64,000 nucleotides of DNA from Sulfurimonas sp. (GCA_002899765.1 PPDH01000020.1:1-64000); one strand, 5' to 3'. Counted from the stretch's first letter, positions 1 to 8,524 are shown. The notes: a model not told the origin generated them from the letters alone. Numbers and translations: made by a program.

Positions 1-39
1 ATCACGAGCAAATTGCTCTACATCTATTTCTATTTTCAT
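1..39 (-). CDS. Start of a gene leaving the window (partial)
   Basis: An ATG at 37-39 on the minus strand opens a frame beginning MKIEIDVEQFARD that runs off the left edge. An AAGGA Shine-Dalgarno sequence lies about 7 bases upstream. It overlaps the end of the preceding minus-strand gene by some 38 bases, a tight operon arrangement. Only 13 residues are visible, so no function can be given. Confidence 0.5.
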   Translation of the reverse strand, partial: MKIEIDVEQFARD

Positions 40-547
40 GTGTCATTCCTTGAGTAAATATAATTTTACCCGATTGACACGGAATTATGAACGATCCCGC
101 AATTATCCTTTTTGCTTCAGTTTTTAGTTTTTCATTTTTTGATTTTGAATGTTTTTTCAATAAATCATCAGGATAATTTTTGTGTTGCATTAATTGTATT
201 TTTTTGTCATCACTAAAAACATGTCTTCCTTTTTGTTCAAAAACGAAAAACATTGATGATAAAGTTTTTTCACATAGTCTTGCGAAAACATCACCTTCTT
301 GTTTCAACATTAACTTATCTAAAACATCATATGTAATGTTTTCATTTTGTGCTAACATTAATAATGCATGTCCAAAATCATTTTTATCAACTATCTCATG
401 CATAGTTATTTCATTATCAGTTGTCAATAAAGTTTCTAAATCAACTGTCATCTTTTGATTTATTTGTAGTTCAGCTGCTTCAACCCTTTTTCTTCTTGTT
501 CTTTTTTCAACAGCTTTTCTAACCTCCACATCTTCTTCTTTGCTCAT
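2..547 (-). CDS. Hypothetical charged protein, 181 aa
   Basis: I do not recognise this protein. The N-terminus is very rich in Lys, Arg and Glu (a KRTRRKR stretch at about residues 14-20), followed by a predicted alpha-helical region. No membrane segment or catalytic motif is visible. A longer frame starts at 562, but AAGGA at about 557-561 is correctly placed only for the ATG at 545-547, so I use that start. A TATAAT box lies upstream at 575-580. It is transcribed away from the plasmid-like origin and directly into the partial gene at the left edge. In plasmids this place often holds maintenance genes, but nothing in the sequence proves that here. Confidence 0.6.
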   Translation of the reverse strand: MSKEEDVEVRKAVEKRTRRKRVEAAELQINQKMTVDLETLLTTDNEITMHEIVDKNDFGHALLMLAQNENITYDVLDKLMLKQEGDVFARLCEKTLSSMFFVFEQKGRHVFSDDKKIQLMQHKNYPDDLLKKHSKSKNEKLKTEAKRIIAGSFIIPCQSGKIIFTQGMTHENRNRCRAICS

Positions 548-574
548 TTTTATGTCCTTCATTTTTTAAAAATG

Positions 575-580
575 ATTATA
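575..580 (-). promoter_or_regulatory. -10 box for the leftward gene at 547
   Basis: On the minus strand the sequence reads TGTATAAT, an extended -10 box preceded by a T-rich run, about 28 bases before the chosen ATG. This is the usual form of sigma-70 promoters in Campylobacterota, which have a weak or absent -35. Confidence 0.5.
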
Positions 581-878
581 CAAAAAAAATTTGCTAAAAG
601 CATAGCATCAAGCAAAAAGCTTGATGTGTCTTTAACCGAAAACATTAACAAATCAATTGATTCAATATACATTGTCCTTTCATTGTTTTAGGCACCAAGA
701 TAATTTCAACTGCTTTAAAAGTTCAAGATGGGAATCAGTAAAGTTTATAAAAATATTCATAGAATTCTGACTATTTTTTTCCTTTAAAAAAGATTCTTAA
801 TAAAGATTGTTATTAAGATTATATGAGATATTAACATTCCCCTTAAAGTCCTATTCAGTGGAAATAGAAAGGATTAGA

Positions 879-1001
879 AGCCACGAATTGTGCTAAACAT
901 AGCTATAAAAAGTGTAAACATCAGCCATTTTTTGTGCAAGATTGAGACACTTACAGTGTATTGATGAGCCACAAATAGTGTGCTCAAGCCACTTGTCGTG
1001 T
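879..1001 (+). repeat. Iteron array, six copies, 22-bp period
   Basis: Copies start at 879, 901, 923, 945, 967 and 987 and follow the pattern AGCCA-N6-GTGY. The copies at 879, 923, 967 and 987 match fully. Those at 901 (AGCTATAAAAAGTGT) and 945 (AGACACTTACAGTGT) are one base off in the left half. The first four intervals are exactly 22 bp and the last is 20 bp, about two helical turns, so bound Rep monomers would line up on one face. This is the expected binding array for the initiator encoded at 1189. Confidence 0.85.
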
Positions 1002-1188
1002 GTTTTGTATGTTTTCCAGTAAATATAGATTTAACAGATTGAGATTAAGATTAAGATGAAATTAAGTTAATATTGGATAATATGAATATGTTAATAACCT
1101 TTTTGCTTATTAACATACGATAAAAAAACCAAACTGGCTTAATGCCCTATTAAGGATTTAACAAAAATTAATATCAAAGGAAATAAAA

Positions 1189-2082
1189 ATGAAACATGAA
1201 AACAATAGAAGTGTAACAATTAATGAAGAGAATTACACAACTCAAACTCTCTCTGATAGAGATGTATTTTCGATACACAACTCTTTTAATCAAACAAAAT
1301 CACAACTTAGTCAATTAGCGTTAGATATATTTTTTCTACTTGTAACACAGATAAAAATAGAAGATGATGAGCTATTTTTATATGAAACATCATTATCAGA
1401 AATCCAAAGGAAGCTTGGAAGACGAATTAAAATAGAGAGTATCAAAGAAGCAGGTCAAGAACTTCTTGATACTGATTTTGTATTTAAGATTGATGATGCA
1501 CTAATTCATACCCAACTACTATCAATTTTTGAGTACAACGGAGGCACCGTATACTTAAAGTTAAATGATAATTTAATAGATATTGTAATTAATCCAAGAA
1601 AAGCGTATACAGTCGCTTCGTTTAAAGAGCTTGTATCACTAAAAAGTGTATATACAAAACGCATATACTTGCTATTAAAGCAGTTTGCCGCAAGCAAAGA
1701 GTTTGTAATGCATTTGAGCCATATTTATAAGATTTTAAATTTAGAAAATAAATATGAAAGATATAGTCATTTCAAGAGCAAAATCTTGAACCCAGCAATA
1801 AAATCAATTAATGAACAAACCTCACTTAAAATTTCTATATATGAACATCTAAAAAATAGAACTGTACAACGCATAAAGTTTGATATAAATTCTCCTCTCA
1901 AACAACCAAAAATTCCAAAATATAAAAAGAACAGCAGCTTAAAAAATTTAATTGATTGGGTTAATCAAGATCAACCAATAAATGCACAAGAAGTCTCAAA
2001 ATATAAAGAAAGCAGAAGTGATTTTTATTCTTTAATGGATTGGGTACATCAAGAACAATTTATAGATACAGAAGTTGCATAA
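1189..2082 (+). CDS. Rep_3-family plasmid replication initiator
   Basis: This 297-aa protein has the double winged-helix layout of Rep_3 (RepB/RepE-type) initiators. The first domain (about residues 25-135) begins with the IHNSFNQ/LSQLALDIFFLL region. A second winged helix (about 140-235) contains the hallmark SVYTKRIYLLLKQF helix, a YSHFKSKILNPAIKSIN helix and a closing RTVQRIKFDI strand. Such proteins bind iterons and open the origin. AAAGGA precedes the ATG. The tail carries two copies of a 27-residue repeat, starting at residues 244 and 271 (KYK, then DWV, then Q.Q), which the family does not require. It shows that the element has, or descends from, an autonomous plasmid replicon. Confidence 0.9.
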   Translation: MKHENNRSVTINEENYTTQTLSDRDVFSIHNSFNQTKSQLSQLALDIFFLLVTQIKIEDDELFLYETSLSEIQRKLGRRIKIESIKEAGQELLDTDFVFKIDDALIHTQLLSIFEYNGGTVYLKLNDNLIDIVINPRKAYTVASFKELVSLKSVYTKRIYLLLKQFAASKEFVMHLSHIYKILNLENKYERYSHFKSKILNPAIKSINEQTSLKISIYEHLKNRTVQRIKFDINSPLKQPKIPKYKKNSSLKNLIDWVNQDQPINAQEVSKYKESRSDFYSLMDWVHQEQFIDTEVA

Positions 2083-2151
2083 TATTGCAAAAATCGCATA
2101 GATAAATACTTTGATGCCTTATTACATGATAAAATGTAGGAGGTGTCAGAA

Positions 2152-5100
2152 ATGGTTATTGCAAAAATAAGTGCTGACAAAGCAAAGGAATATTATTACG
2201 AGAAAGATCCACTCTTTAACAAAGATGAAGAAAACAATAATCTCACATGGTTTGGAAAGCAAGCAGAGACGCTGGGCTTAGAGAGTCAAGTATCACAAAA
2301 AGAGTTTGAAAATTTATTAAACGGCAAAAGTGCGGATGGTAAAACTACTTTGCGAGATACAAGTAACGCAACAGGAGATTCTGTTTCGTGCTACGACATG
2401 GCGTTTGCAAGCCCAAAATCCGTTTCTCTGCTGGCGCTTAATGGTGATGAGAGATTAATTGAAGCACACAATAAAGCCGTCACAAAAGCCTTAGAATATG
2501 CCCAAAACAATTTTGCAAATACGCAAGAGGGTGCAAATAGAGAAGATGTAAATCATGGAAATATCTTAGTTGCTCGTGCCAACCACGGTGTAGCAAGAGC
2601 AACCAATAAAATAGATTCTGTACCCGAGATGCACCTACATACCCATGCAGTGGTATTTAATCAAGTCTATAATGCAGAGACGCAAAAATTCAAAGCTCTC
2701 TCGGCACATGAGCTTTTTCAAAATCAAAAAACTCTAAACACAATCTATAAATCAGAATTAGCCAAAGAGATTGTAGCACTTGGATACCAACTCGAAGATA
2801 AGAAGCATGGCTTCGACATCAAGATGGAACAAGAGGTCATAGATAAATTCTCGTCGAGATCAAAAGAGATAGAGGCTCAAACAGTAGGCATGAGCAAAAA
2901 AGAGGAGATGATCACAAAGCATCGCCTCAAATCTGATAAGGTTGATTTCACAGAACAAGAGCTTAGAGAAAATTGGAATAAAAAATTGAATGAAGTTGGT
3001 TACGCAAGTTTTGAGGAGCTAAGAGAATCAGCGCTTGGCAAGACGGATTTTTACTTCAAAGATGCAAAAGAAGCGATAGAAAAAGGCGCAAGGCTACTCG
3101 GTGAAAATGAATCAACTTTTACTAAAAAAGAACTCTTAAATATCTCATCAAAGATTTCTCTCGGTCAGTTTTCTTACAACGATTTAGAAAAAGAGCTGGA
3201 AAAAGTCAAGAGAATAGGGCAAACAGATAGCTATGAGGTCAAGTCTCTTTGCGAAAACGAAAAAGGCGAAAAAATATACACCACAAAAGAGATGCACGAC
3301 ATCGAGAGAGAGAACATAAAGTTGGTTCAAAGTCATACATCGGAAGCGCTTATGAGTCAAAAAGATGCAGTGGAAGCGTTGAGAGATTTTGAGTCAAAGA
3401 ATTTCAAGCTCACAGATGGACAGTTTGAGAGTGCAAAAGCAATTTTATCATCATACGATGGAACACTTGTGATTGAGGGGTATGCAGGTTCTGGCAAAAC
3501 CAGTATGCTAAAAGCTCTCAACCACTCCTTAGAGTATCATAATTCAAAGATAGAAGTCACACTCTTGGCAAATACAAACAAAGCTTCACAAGGAGCTCGG
3601 GAAGAGTCAACTCTTCAAAGCGGAAAGTCATTTGAAGCAAAAACCACCACAAAATTTATCCTCGACTCAAAAAAAGAAAACTCTCATGATAAAACATCAA
3701 CCAAACAGATGGATGCACAAAAGTATGTAACCTCTGGCAAAGATGATTTAAAAGTAGCCACGATAAGTTTAAAAGATGGTTCTCATAAAAATGCCTCTCG
3801 TCAAACTAAAGTAAATGATGGTGCAATCAGAAAAGAGAAGTTGAGTGCCAAAAATGGAGAGACAACCTATAAATCAGAAACGACATTCAAGGATGGCTCG
3901 CAATACTCTTTTCAATCCAAAGAGTCTAACACTAACAGCATGAAAGCAAAGTTTGGAATCAAGCAAAATCAGAGTGAAGCTAAAAATGCAGAGACAAGTG
4001 AACAAACAAAGAGCATAAGTTTTGCAAAAATTGCTTCAATAGAAGAGTCACGCACCATAACAAAAGAGAAAAACAGCAGCTCTATCAAAAAATCTATCTT
4101 CGGTTTCTCTTCAAAAATAACAAACGAAGAGATTAAAGATGATAAAGGAAACATTATTGCCTCTAAAACCACGAAAGAGCTCTTGTTTATGGGTAAATCA
4201 CTAAAGACAGAGATCCTTGCTCAAAGCTCAAAAGATGAGCCAAAGAACAACGATGTCAGGGTGCAAAACTCTTCATTTGACCATAAAACAAAAGAATCAA
4301 GAGAGTCTCAAGCAAGTGCCACTCTAAGCAAAGAAGAGACTCAAAAGATAAGATCCGATGCTTCAAAAAACAATAAAATGATAATCATAGATGAGTCCAG
4401 TATGCTTGGCTCAAAAGATGTAAATGTTATTATGAAGCACGCAAAAGAGAATAATATCAAAGTTGTTTTCATGGGCGACTCAAAACAATTACAATCAATT
4501 TCGGCAGGCAAAGGGCTGGAACAAGTTTCATCCAATAGCAGTGTCATAGAAATGAAAGAGGTACTACGACAACAGAACCCTTCCGAAAAAGAAATAGCCC
4601 ACAACGCAAGAGACACTCAAACATTGGAGAGAACTTTTAAAGAGCTGCATCGTGCAAATAAGATCTACGAAATCAAGGACGAAGCGATAAGGCTCAATGC
4701 AGTTGCCGACTCTGCTGTTAAAATTGAAATACTCAGCGGTACAAATAATAACGGTGCCTTCTCAAAAGAGATAGATTATACAAACAATCTTATTTTAACA
4801 TCACGAAAAGATGATGTCGCAAAGTTGAATGAACTGGTGCGTGATAAACTTCACGAAAGCGGTCAAATCAATAAAAATGATGGCATAGATATGAGAGTAA
4901 AAGTGCCGATAAATATCAGTGCATCAAATCAAGCCATAGCAGACAATTACGAAGTAGGTCAAAAAGTGAGTACCTTTCAAAGCGTTAAAGGGATGGACAA
5001 AGGCAAAGAGTATGAGATTTTAAAGTTAGACAGAAGCACAAATGAGCTTATGTTAAAACATACAAGTAACGCTGGCAAAGAGCAGTTTAGAAAAGTAAAT

Positions 5101-5664
5101 CTAAAAGATGTTGCTGGAAAACTCAGTGTCACAAAAGAGGAGACAAAAAGCTTTACCAAGGGCGACATTGTAGTTGTTACAATCACGGATAAAAAAGAGA
5201 AGTTACTCAACTCAGATCGTGGGATTGTGGTTGGTGTTGATAAAGAGAGATCTATGATGAAAGTTGATTTTGGGAATGGAGATGTGAAGGAGTTGGATAC
5301 TAAAAAGTTGCAAGGGCTGGATCATGCATATGCCGTTACCAATTTTAGAGCACAAGGTGTTTCAATAGAGAGAACTCAAGCACATGTAAATACTGACAAA
5401 GGAACAAACCTCAATGATTTTCATGTGCAAGGAACAAGGCAGAAGTTGAAATCAGAAGTGTTTACGGATGATATAGAGAAGCTAAAATCCCAAGTTGTAA
5501 AAGAGCAAACGAAAACATCAACACTCCAACATGATTTGGTTGAGCCGAAAATACAAAAAATTGAAAATACATCAGACGAAAAAACGGCACTAAAAGATGC
5601 AAAAATCTCGATGGAACAACAAAGAGAGAGTGTTAAAGTTGTTGATGCGGGTCGAGCAAGATAA
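2152..5664 (+). CDS. MobF-type conjugative relaxase-helicase (TrwC/TraI-like)
   Basis: This protein nicks oriT, stays covalently bound to the transferred strand and unwinds the plasmid. The N-terminal relaxase domain has the catalytic tyrosine run Y14-Y16 and the metal-binding triad H161, H163 and H165 (MHLHTHAVVFN). The helicase domain has Walker A GYAGSGKT (443-450), Walker B IIIDESS (D747-E748), GDSKQLQ and a C-terminal NFRAQGVS motif. A GTG at 2143 would give three extra residues but overlaps the AGGAGG ribosome site at 2138-2143, so the ATG at 2152 is preferred. About 298 residues separate Walker A from Walker B, against roughly 70 in TraI-type enzymes. The extra segment is rich in Ser, Lys and Thr. 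The gene is convergent with the coupling-protein gene. Confidence 0.93.
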   Translation: MVIAKISADKAKEYYYEKDPLFNKDEENNNLTWFGKQAETLGLESQVSQKEFENLLNGKSADGKTTLRDTSNATGDSVSCYDMAFASPKSVSLLALNGDERLIEAHNKAVTKALEYAQNNFANTQEGANREDVNHGNILVARANHGVARATNKIDSVPEMHLHTHAVVFNQVYNAETQKFKALSAHELFQNQKTLNTIYKSELAKEIVALGYQLEDKKHGFDIKMEQEVIDKFSSRSKEIEAQTVGMSKKEEMITKHRLKSDKVDFTEQELRENWNKKLNEVGYASFEELRESALGKTDFYFKDAKEAIEKGARLLGENESTFTKKELLNISSKISLGQFSYNDLEKELEKVKRIGQTDSYEVKSLCENEKGEKIYTTKEMHDIERENIKLVQSHTSEALMSQKDAVEALRDFESKNFKLTDGQFESAKAILSSYDGTLVIEGYAGSGKTSMLKALNHSLEYHNSKIEVTLLANTNKASQGAREESTLQSGKSFEAKTTTKFILDSKKENSHDKTSTKQMDAQKYVTSGKDDLKVATISLKDGSHKNASRQTKVNDGAIRKEKLSAKNGETTYKSETTFKDGSQYSFQSKESNTNSMKAKFGIKQNQSEAKNAETSEQTKSISFAKIASIEESRTITKEKNSSSIKKSIFGFSSKITNEEIKDDKGNIIASKTTKELLFMGKSLKTEILAQSSKDEPKNNDVRVQNSSFDHKTKESRESQASATLSKEETQKIRSDASKNNKMIIIDESSMLGSKDVNVIMKHAKENNIKVVFMGDSKQLQSISAGKGLEQVSSNSSVIEMKEVLRQQNPSEKEIAHNARDTQTLERTFKELHRANKIYEIKDEAIRLNAVADSAVKIEILSGTNNNGAFSKEIDYTNNLILTSRKDDVAKLNELVRDKLHESGQINKNDGIDMRVKVPINISASNQAIADNYEVGQKVSTFQSVKGMDKGKEYEILKLDRSTNELMLKHTSNAGKEQFRKVNLKDVAGKLSVTKEETKSFTKGDIVVVTITDKKEKLLNSDRGIVVGVDKERSMMKVDFGNGDVKELDTKKLQGLDHAYAVTNFRAQGVSIERTQAHVNTDKGTNLNDFHVQGTRQKLKSEVFTDDIEKLKSQVVKEQTKTSTLQHDLVEPKIQKIENTSDEKTALKDAKISMEQQRESVKVVDAGRAR

Positions 5665-5693
5665 TTTTTAGAGCCTCCATTAAGGAGACTCTT

Positions 5694-7475
5694 CTATCCA
5701 AAAATCTCACGCATCTCCCTTTTAGGAGGAAGGATAATTCCCATATTCTTGCATAAAATAAGGGGTGGATTGCTCAAACTTTTTCCATCTATCTCTTGAA
5801 TATAAGCAGATTGAATTTTCCCCCACTTCACATCTGGCTGTTTGATAAAAAACTCAAAATCCTTCAACTCCATAATTTCTGATGGCATAACAGTAAACTC
5901 TTTTTTGACATTCTTGTTAAAATTGACTCCGTTTCTGTTGGCGGTAGTGCCAATAGATGCACCTGAGCTTGACTGTTCGATCTCTTTTTCGCCAATCATA
6001 TCAGAGAAGTATTTCGCCATTTCTGGATCTGTTTGTCTCATGATGATTTTATTAGTGAGGGAGTTTAGTATCGATTTTCTCAAATTCTGACCATAAATTT
6101 CATCGATACGAGCAAATTCTTGTGTTGATAAAATAATTGAAAGCCCGAAACTGCGAGCGACAACGATGGCTTCTGGGATGGCTGGAATTTTACCCATAGT
6201 TCCAAACTCATCGAGAAAAAGATAGATTCTTCGATTTGGATTTTCTCCCATTGCATAAATCTCTTTGATGAGTGTGTTCACAAACACTGCAATTTTTGGA
6301 GCATTGAAATCCTTATTCGCTACATCATTAATTAAGAATAGTTTAGAAACCTTCCCATCACTGAGCCACTCTCTGATATTGAAATTATTTTTATGGCTAT
6401 GGCACTTCTCATTGAGCCCCTCAAAGTAAGTTGCATTCGCCGCCAGAGTAACCATAACTGAGCCAACAGTGTTCTCCCCACCTGTAAGAGCTTGAACTCC
6501 TTTATTGCATCCTTCAACGCTATTAAAAAGGTCGATTAAGTCAGCTGGCGTTTTTTGAATCATATCTTTCACAAAAGCTAAAGATGTGTTCTCTGTGAGC
6601 ATACAATAGATAAGAATCGACTCTAAAACATTTCGTGCAAGTACATCCCAAATCGGATCCTTAGAGTTAGAGTCTGGGATAATTGTATGGCATATGTTAA
6701 CCAAAGCTTTTTCATCTAAATTGTCATTTGTATCATGCAGATAATCAAAAAAATTGAAATAGATACTTCGCTCATCTGAAACATTGTATATCAAATCCGC
6801 CTCTGGGTTGTAGATTTTTTGAACATAGTCTGGCTTTAAATCATGGATGATGAACTTGGCACCAACTTCTATATTTTTTGGATGCTTAGCCTGAGCATGA
6901 ATCATTCGTATAATTAGATTAGTTTTACCGCTTCCTGTTGCTCCCATTATCATAAAGTGTTTGGTATCATGTTCTCTTGATAGAACTGTATCTTTTGCGA
7001 TCGCGTATCCATCTATCTCTTTTGAGATGCTGGAATACTCCTTTTGAGTGAGTATTGTTGTGCCTCTAATATGTTTATCTTTGAGCTTTTCTTCAGAATG
7101 TTCATCCGATATTTTTTTGATGATGTACCACGCAACCGTTCCGCTTGCCACAAATCCAATCATGAAATAAAATGATAGATACAAATACATATCAGACATT
7201 TTTGACTCAAGCTGCCGTAGAATATCAGTTGCTAAGATTTCATTTCTATTAATATTTATATGTGTTGAAAGTGTAAACATAGCTCTCGCATAAAGCTTTA
7301 CATCTTCGTAACTCAACGGCAAACTTTTTTCAAAACTGTTAACAATAAAAAGCAAGACCACAATACCACCTGCAATTGCAACAAGTAGATTAAGGATGAT
7401 TAGGGGTGCAGAAAGCACGATGGAGTTTTGCAACAGATTGTATTTTTCGTAAACGCTATATTGCTGTTTTCTCAT
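5694..7475 (-). CDS. Type IV coupling protein (TrwB/TraD-like)
   Basis: This inner-membrane ATPase brings the relaxosome to the type IV secretion channel. The 593-aa protein has two N-terminal membrane segments (about residues 18-46 and 96-118). Walker A GATGSGKT is at 178-185 and Walker B LFLDEFG at D422-E423, with a TraD/TraG-like C-terminal region. A longer frame to 7490 would need a TTG start inside the ribosome site. GGGAGG at 7483-7488 fits the ATG at 7475. Its ATGA overlaps the stop of the upstream gene, so the two are probably translationally coupled. The order RHH-like gene, unknown gene, coupling protein, then convergent relaxase is R388-like in content. Confidence 0.93.
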   Translation of the reverse strand: MRKQQYSVYEKYNLLQNSIVLSAPLIILNLLVAIAGGIVVLLFIVNSFEKSLPLSYEDVKLYARAMFTLSTHININRNEILATDILRQLESKMSDMYLYLSFYFMIGFVASGTVAWYIIKKISDEHSEEKLKDKHIRGTTILTQKEYSSISKEIDGYAIAKDTVLSREHDTKHFMIMGATGSGKTNLIIRMIHAQAKHPKNIEVGAKFIIHDLKPDYVQKIYNPEADLIYNVSDERSIYFNFFDYLHDTNDNLDEKALVNICHTIIPDSNSKDPIWDVLARNVLESILIYCMLTENTSLAFVKDMIQKTPADLIDLFNSVEGCNKGVQALTGGENTVGSVMVTLAANATYFEGLNEKCHSHKNNFNIREWLSDGKVSKLFLINDVANKDFNAPKIAVFVNTLIKEIYAMGENPNRRIYLFLDEFGTMGKIPAIPEAIVVARSFGLSIILSTQEFARIDEIYGQNLRKSILNSLTNKIIMRQTDPEMAKYFSDMIGEKEIEQSSSGASIGTTANRNGVNFNKNVKKEFTVMPSEIMELKDFEFFIKQPDVKWGKIQSAYIQEIDGKSLSNPPLILCKNMGIILPPKREMREIFG

Positions 7476-7912
7476 AATATAACCTCCCAAACACTGTCAA
7501 TTTGAGTAATATTTTTGGCAGTCGCCTTATCCAAAATATTACCTGACTTTAAGAGCGGATATTTTTGCACGATAATTTCATCATTTTTTACTTCTTTTAC
7601 AAGCCAAGCTTTTTGTGATTTATCTATTATTAAATCTAAAATTTGATATTTGGAGAAGTCAGAAACATCAAATTTGGCTCTTTGAAGAAAGAAGGGCTTG
7701 TAGGTTGTGTCAGTGCGATAAGTATTTTTGATGTCTTCAAAATCCTTTATCTCGATCTTTTCATAATCTGGGATTCTAACTGCTGTCACAACATTAACAT
7801 GTGCACCAGTCACAAAATAGCTGATCATCTTAGCATCCTCAATGATATCAGTTGGTTCAATATCCAAAAACTTTTTTACTCGTATTTTTCTGTAAACATC
7901 ATCTATTTTCAT
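7472..7912 (-). CDS. Unknown 146-aa protein in the DNA-processing operon
   Basis: I do not recognise this protein. It is soluble in appearance, acidic and basic residues are mixed, and there is no signal peptide, Cys motif or nucleotide-binding motif. Its position is telling. It overlaps the MobC/TrwA-like gene by 4 bp upstream (7909-7912) and the coupling protein by 4 bp downstream (7472-7475), so all three are made as one coupled set. I infer a role in the relaxosome or its docking to the coupling protein. R388 itself has no gene between trwA and trwB. Confidence 0.75.
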   Translation of the reverse strand: MKIDDVYRKIRVKKFLDIEPTDIIEDAKMISYFVTGAHVNVVTAVRIPDYEKIEIKDFEDIKNTYRTDTTYKPFFLQRAKFDVSDFSKYQILDLIIDKSQKAWLVKEVKNDEIIVQKYPLLKSGNILDKATAKNITQIDSVWEVIL

Positions 7913-8202
7913 CTTGTACCTCGTAACCTCTCTTGAATGGAAACTAAAATTTCCTTCATCTCTTTAAGCTCCAAGAGCACTAAACTATCTATTGCTTGCC
8001 CAATATGCCACTCAATAGAGTGACTAATTTCACGGTTTTGGGCATCAAATTTATTATTGATAAGCTCCAAAACTTTATATTGCTCAAGCATTCTTTGTCG
8101 GAATAACTGTATTTTTTGAAGCCCTGTGGATTCAACGACCTCATTAAATTGCTCTGCTTCTGCATGGGTTAAATAGAATCCTACTGTTCGTTTTTTACGC
8201 AT
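7909..8202 (-). CDS. Probable relaxosome accessory protein (MobC/TrwA-like)
   Basis: This is a 97-aa protein. Its N-terminus, RTVGFYLTHAEAEQFNEVVE, followed by an amphipathic helix fits the strand-helix-helix start of ribbon-helix-helix or MobC-type DNA-binding proteins. The remainder is helical with a possible coiled coil near the C-terminus. Such proteins bind oriT, help the relaxase nick and often repress the transfer operon. The gene starts about 25 bp from the predicted oriT hairpin, as trwA does in R388. The family call rests on length, fold pattern and position rather than on a diagnostic motif. Confidence 0.65.
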   Translation of the reverse strand: MRKKRTVGFYLTHAEAEQFNEVVESTGLQKIQLFRQRMLEQYKVLELINNKFDAQNREISHSIEWHIGQAIDSLVLLELKEMKEILVSIQERLRGTR

Positions 8203-8225
8203 ATTTTTACCTCTATGATTTGGAT

Positions 8226-8260
8226 AGCATTAAGTTGTAATGCTCTTATTGTTATAGGGC
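8226..8260 (+). other. oriT: Predicted origin of transfer with nic site (oriT)
   Basis: A perfect inverted repeat AGCATTA/TAATGCT with a 5-nt loop (8226-8244) is followed by CTTATTGTTATAGGGC. From memory, R388 has a hairpin followed by TATTGTCT/ATAGCCC, with cleavage before ATAG. The match in order, spacing and core bases is strong, and the relaxase encoded here is of the same MobF class. By analogy, nicking would fall between 8253 and 8254. The exact bond is inferred. Confidence 0.7.
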
Positions 8261-8375
8261 GAAGAGATAAGAAAATCTAAGGCTTTTGGTGAAGATTATT
8301 TCTAAGTGTGAGACTATTCCTGATTTGGGCGTTTATGGGAGGTTGTGTTTGAAAGGAATTGTCGTGAAAGCGAGG

Positions 8376-8381
8376 ATTATA
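8376..8381 (-). promoter_or_regulatory. Possible -10 box for the leftward transfer operon
   Basis: The minus strand reads TTTTTATAATCC, a good TATAAT box after a T-run. It would produce a leader of about 165 bases that crosses the predicted oriT before the MobC/TrwA-like gene at 8202. That arrangement would allow the oriT-binding protein to control its own operon. Confidence 0.35.
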
Positions 8382-8400
8382 AAAAGGTAAAATTACACCC

Positions 8401-8429
8401 ATTTCAAGCCCAGTTGTTGGGCTTGAAAT
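8401..8429. repeat. Perfect 12-bp inverted repeat near oriT
   Basis: ATTTCAAGCCCA and its exact complement are separated by GTTGT. There is no T-run on either side, so it is not a typical terminator. It lies about 150 bp from the predicted nic site, in the gene-free block 8203-8524, and may be a protein-binding arm of the oriT region. The rest of that block shows nothing clear apart from oriT and the -10 box. Confidence 0.55.
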
Positions 8430-8524
8430 ACCTTAGGACTCTTCTGTTGAAAATAGACAGTAGTCCCCCAATTTAATTATGAGATTTCGTAGAAATCGAC
8501 TCTCTTATGATTCATGTGCATAGT

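Larger units (their letters stand above)
563..1188. other. Gene-free putative replication origin region
   Basis: No convincing gene is present in these 626 bases. From left to right they hold: an 8-bp inverted repeat CATCAAGC/GCTTGATG with an AAAAA loop at 606-626; a second perfect 8-bp inverted repeat CTTAATAA/TTATTAAG with a 6-bp spacer at 796-817; six iterons at 879-1001; and a very AT-rich stretch at about 1010-1180 with short GATTAAGAT direct repeats, a plausible DNA-unwinding region. Lying directly upstream of a Rep_3 gene, this matches the layout of an iteron-type plasmid origin. Confidence 0.7.

Noticed and set aside
180-458. Plus-strand 92-codon ORF opposite the first hypothetical gene
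   Set aside because: It is the shadow of the minus-strand gene, with no ribosome site and an unnatural Ser/Cys/Phe-rich protein.
5670-5692. Inverted repeat AGAGCCTCC/GGAGACTCT between relaxase and coupling-protein genes as a terminator
   Set aside because: It has a mismatch in the stem, and the T-run lies on the wrong side for either gene.
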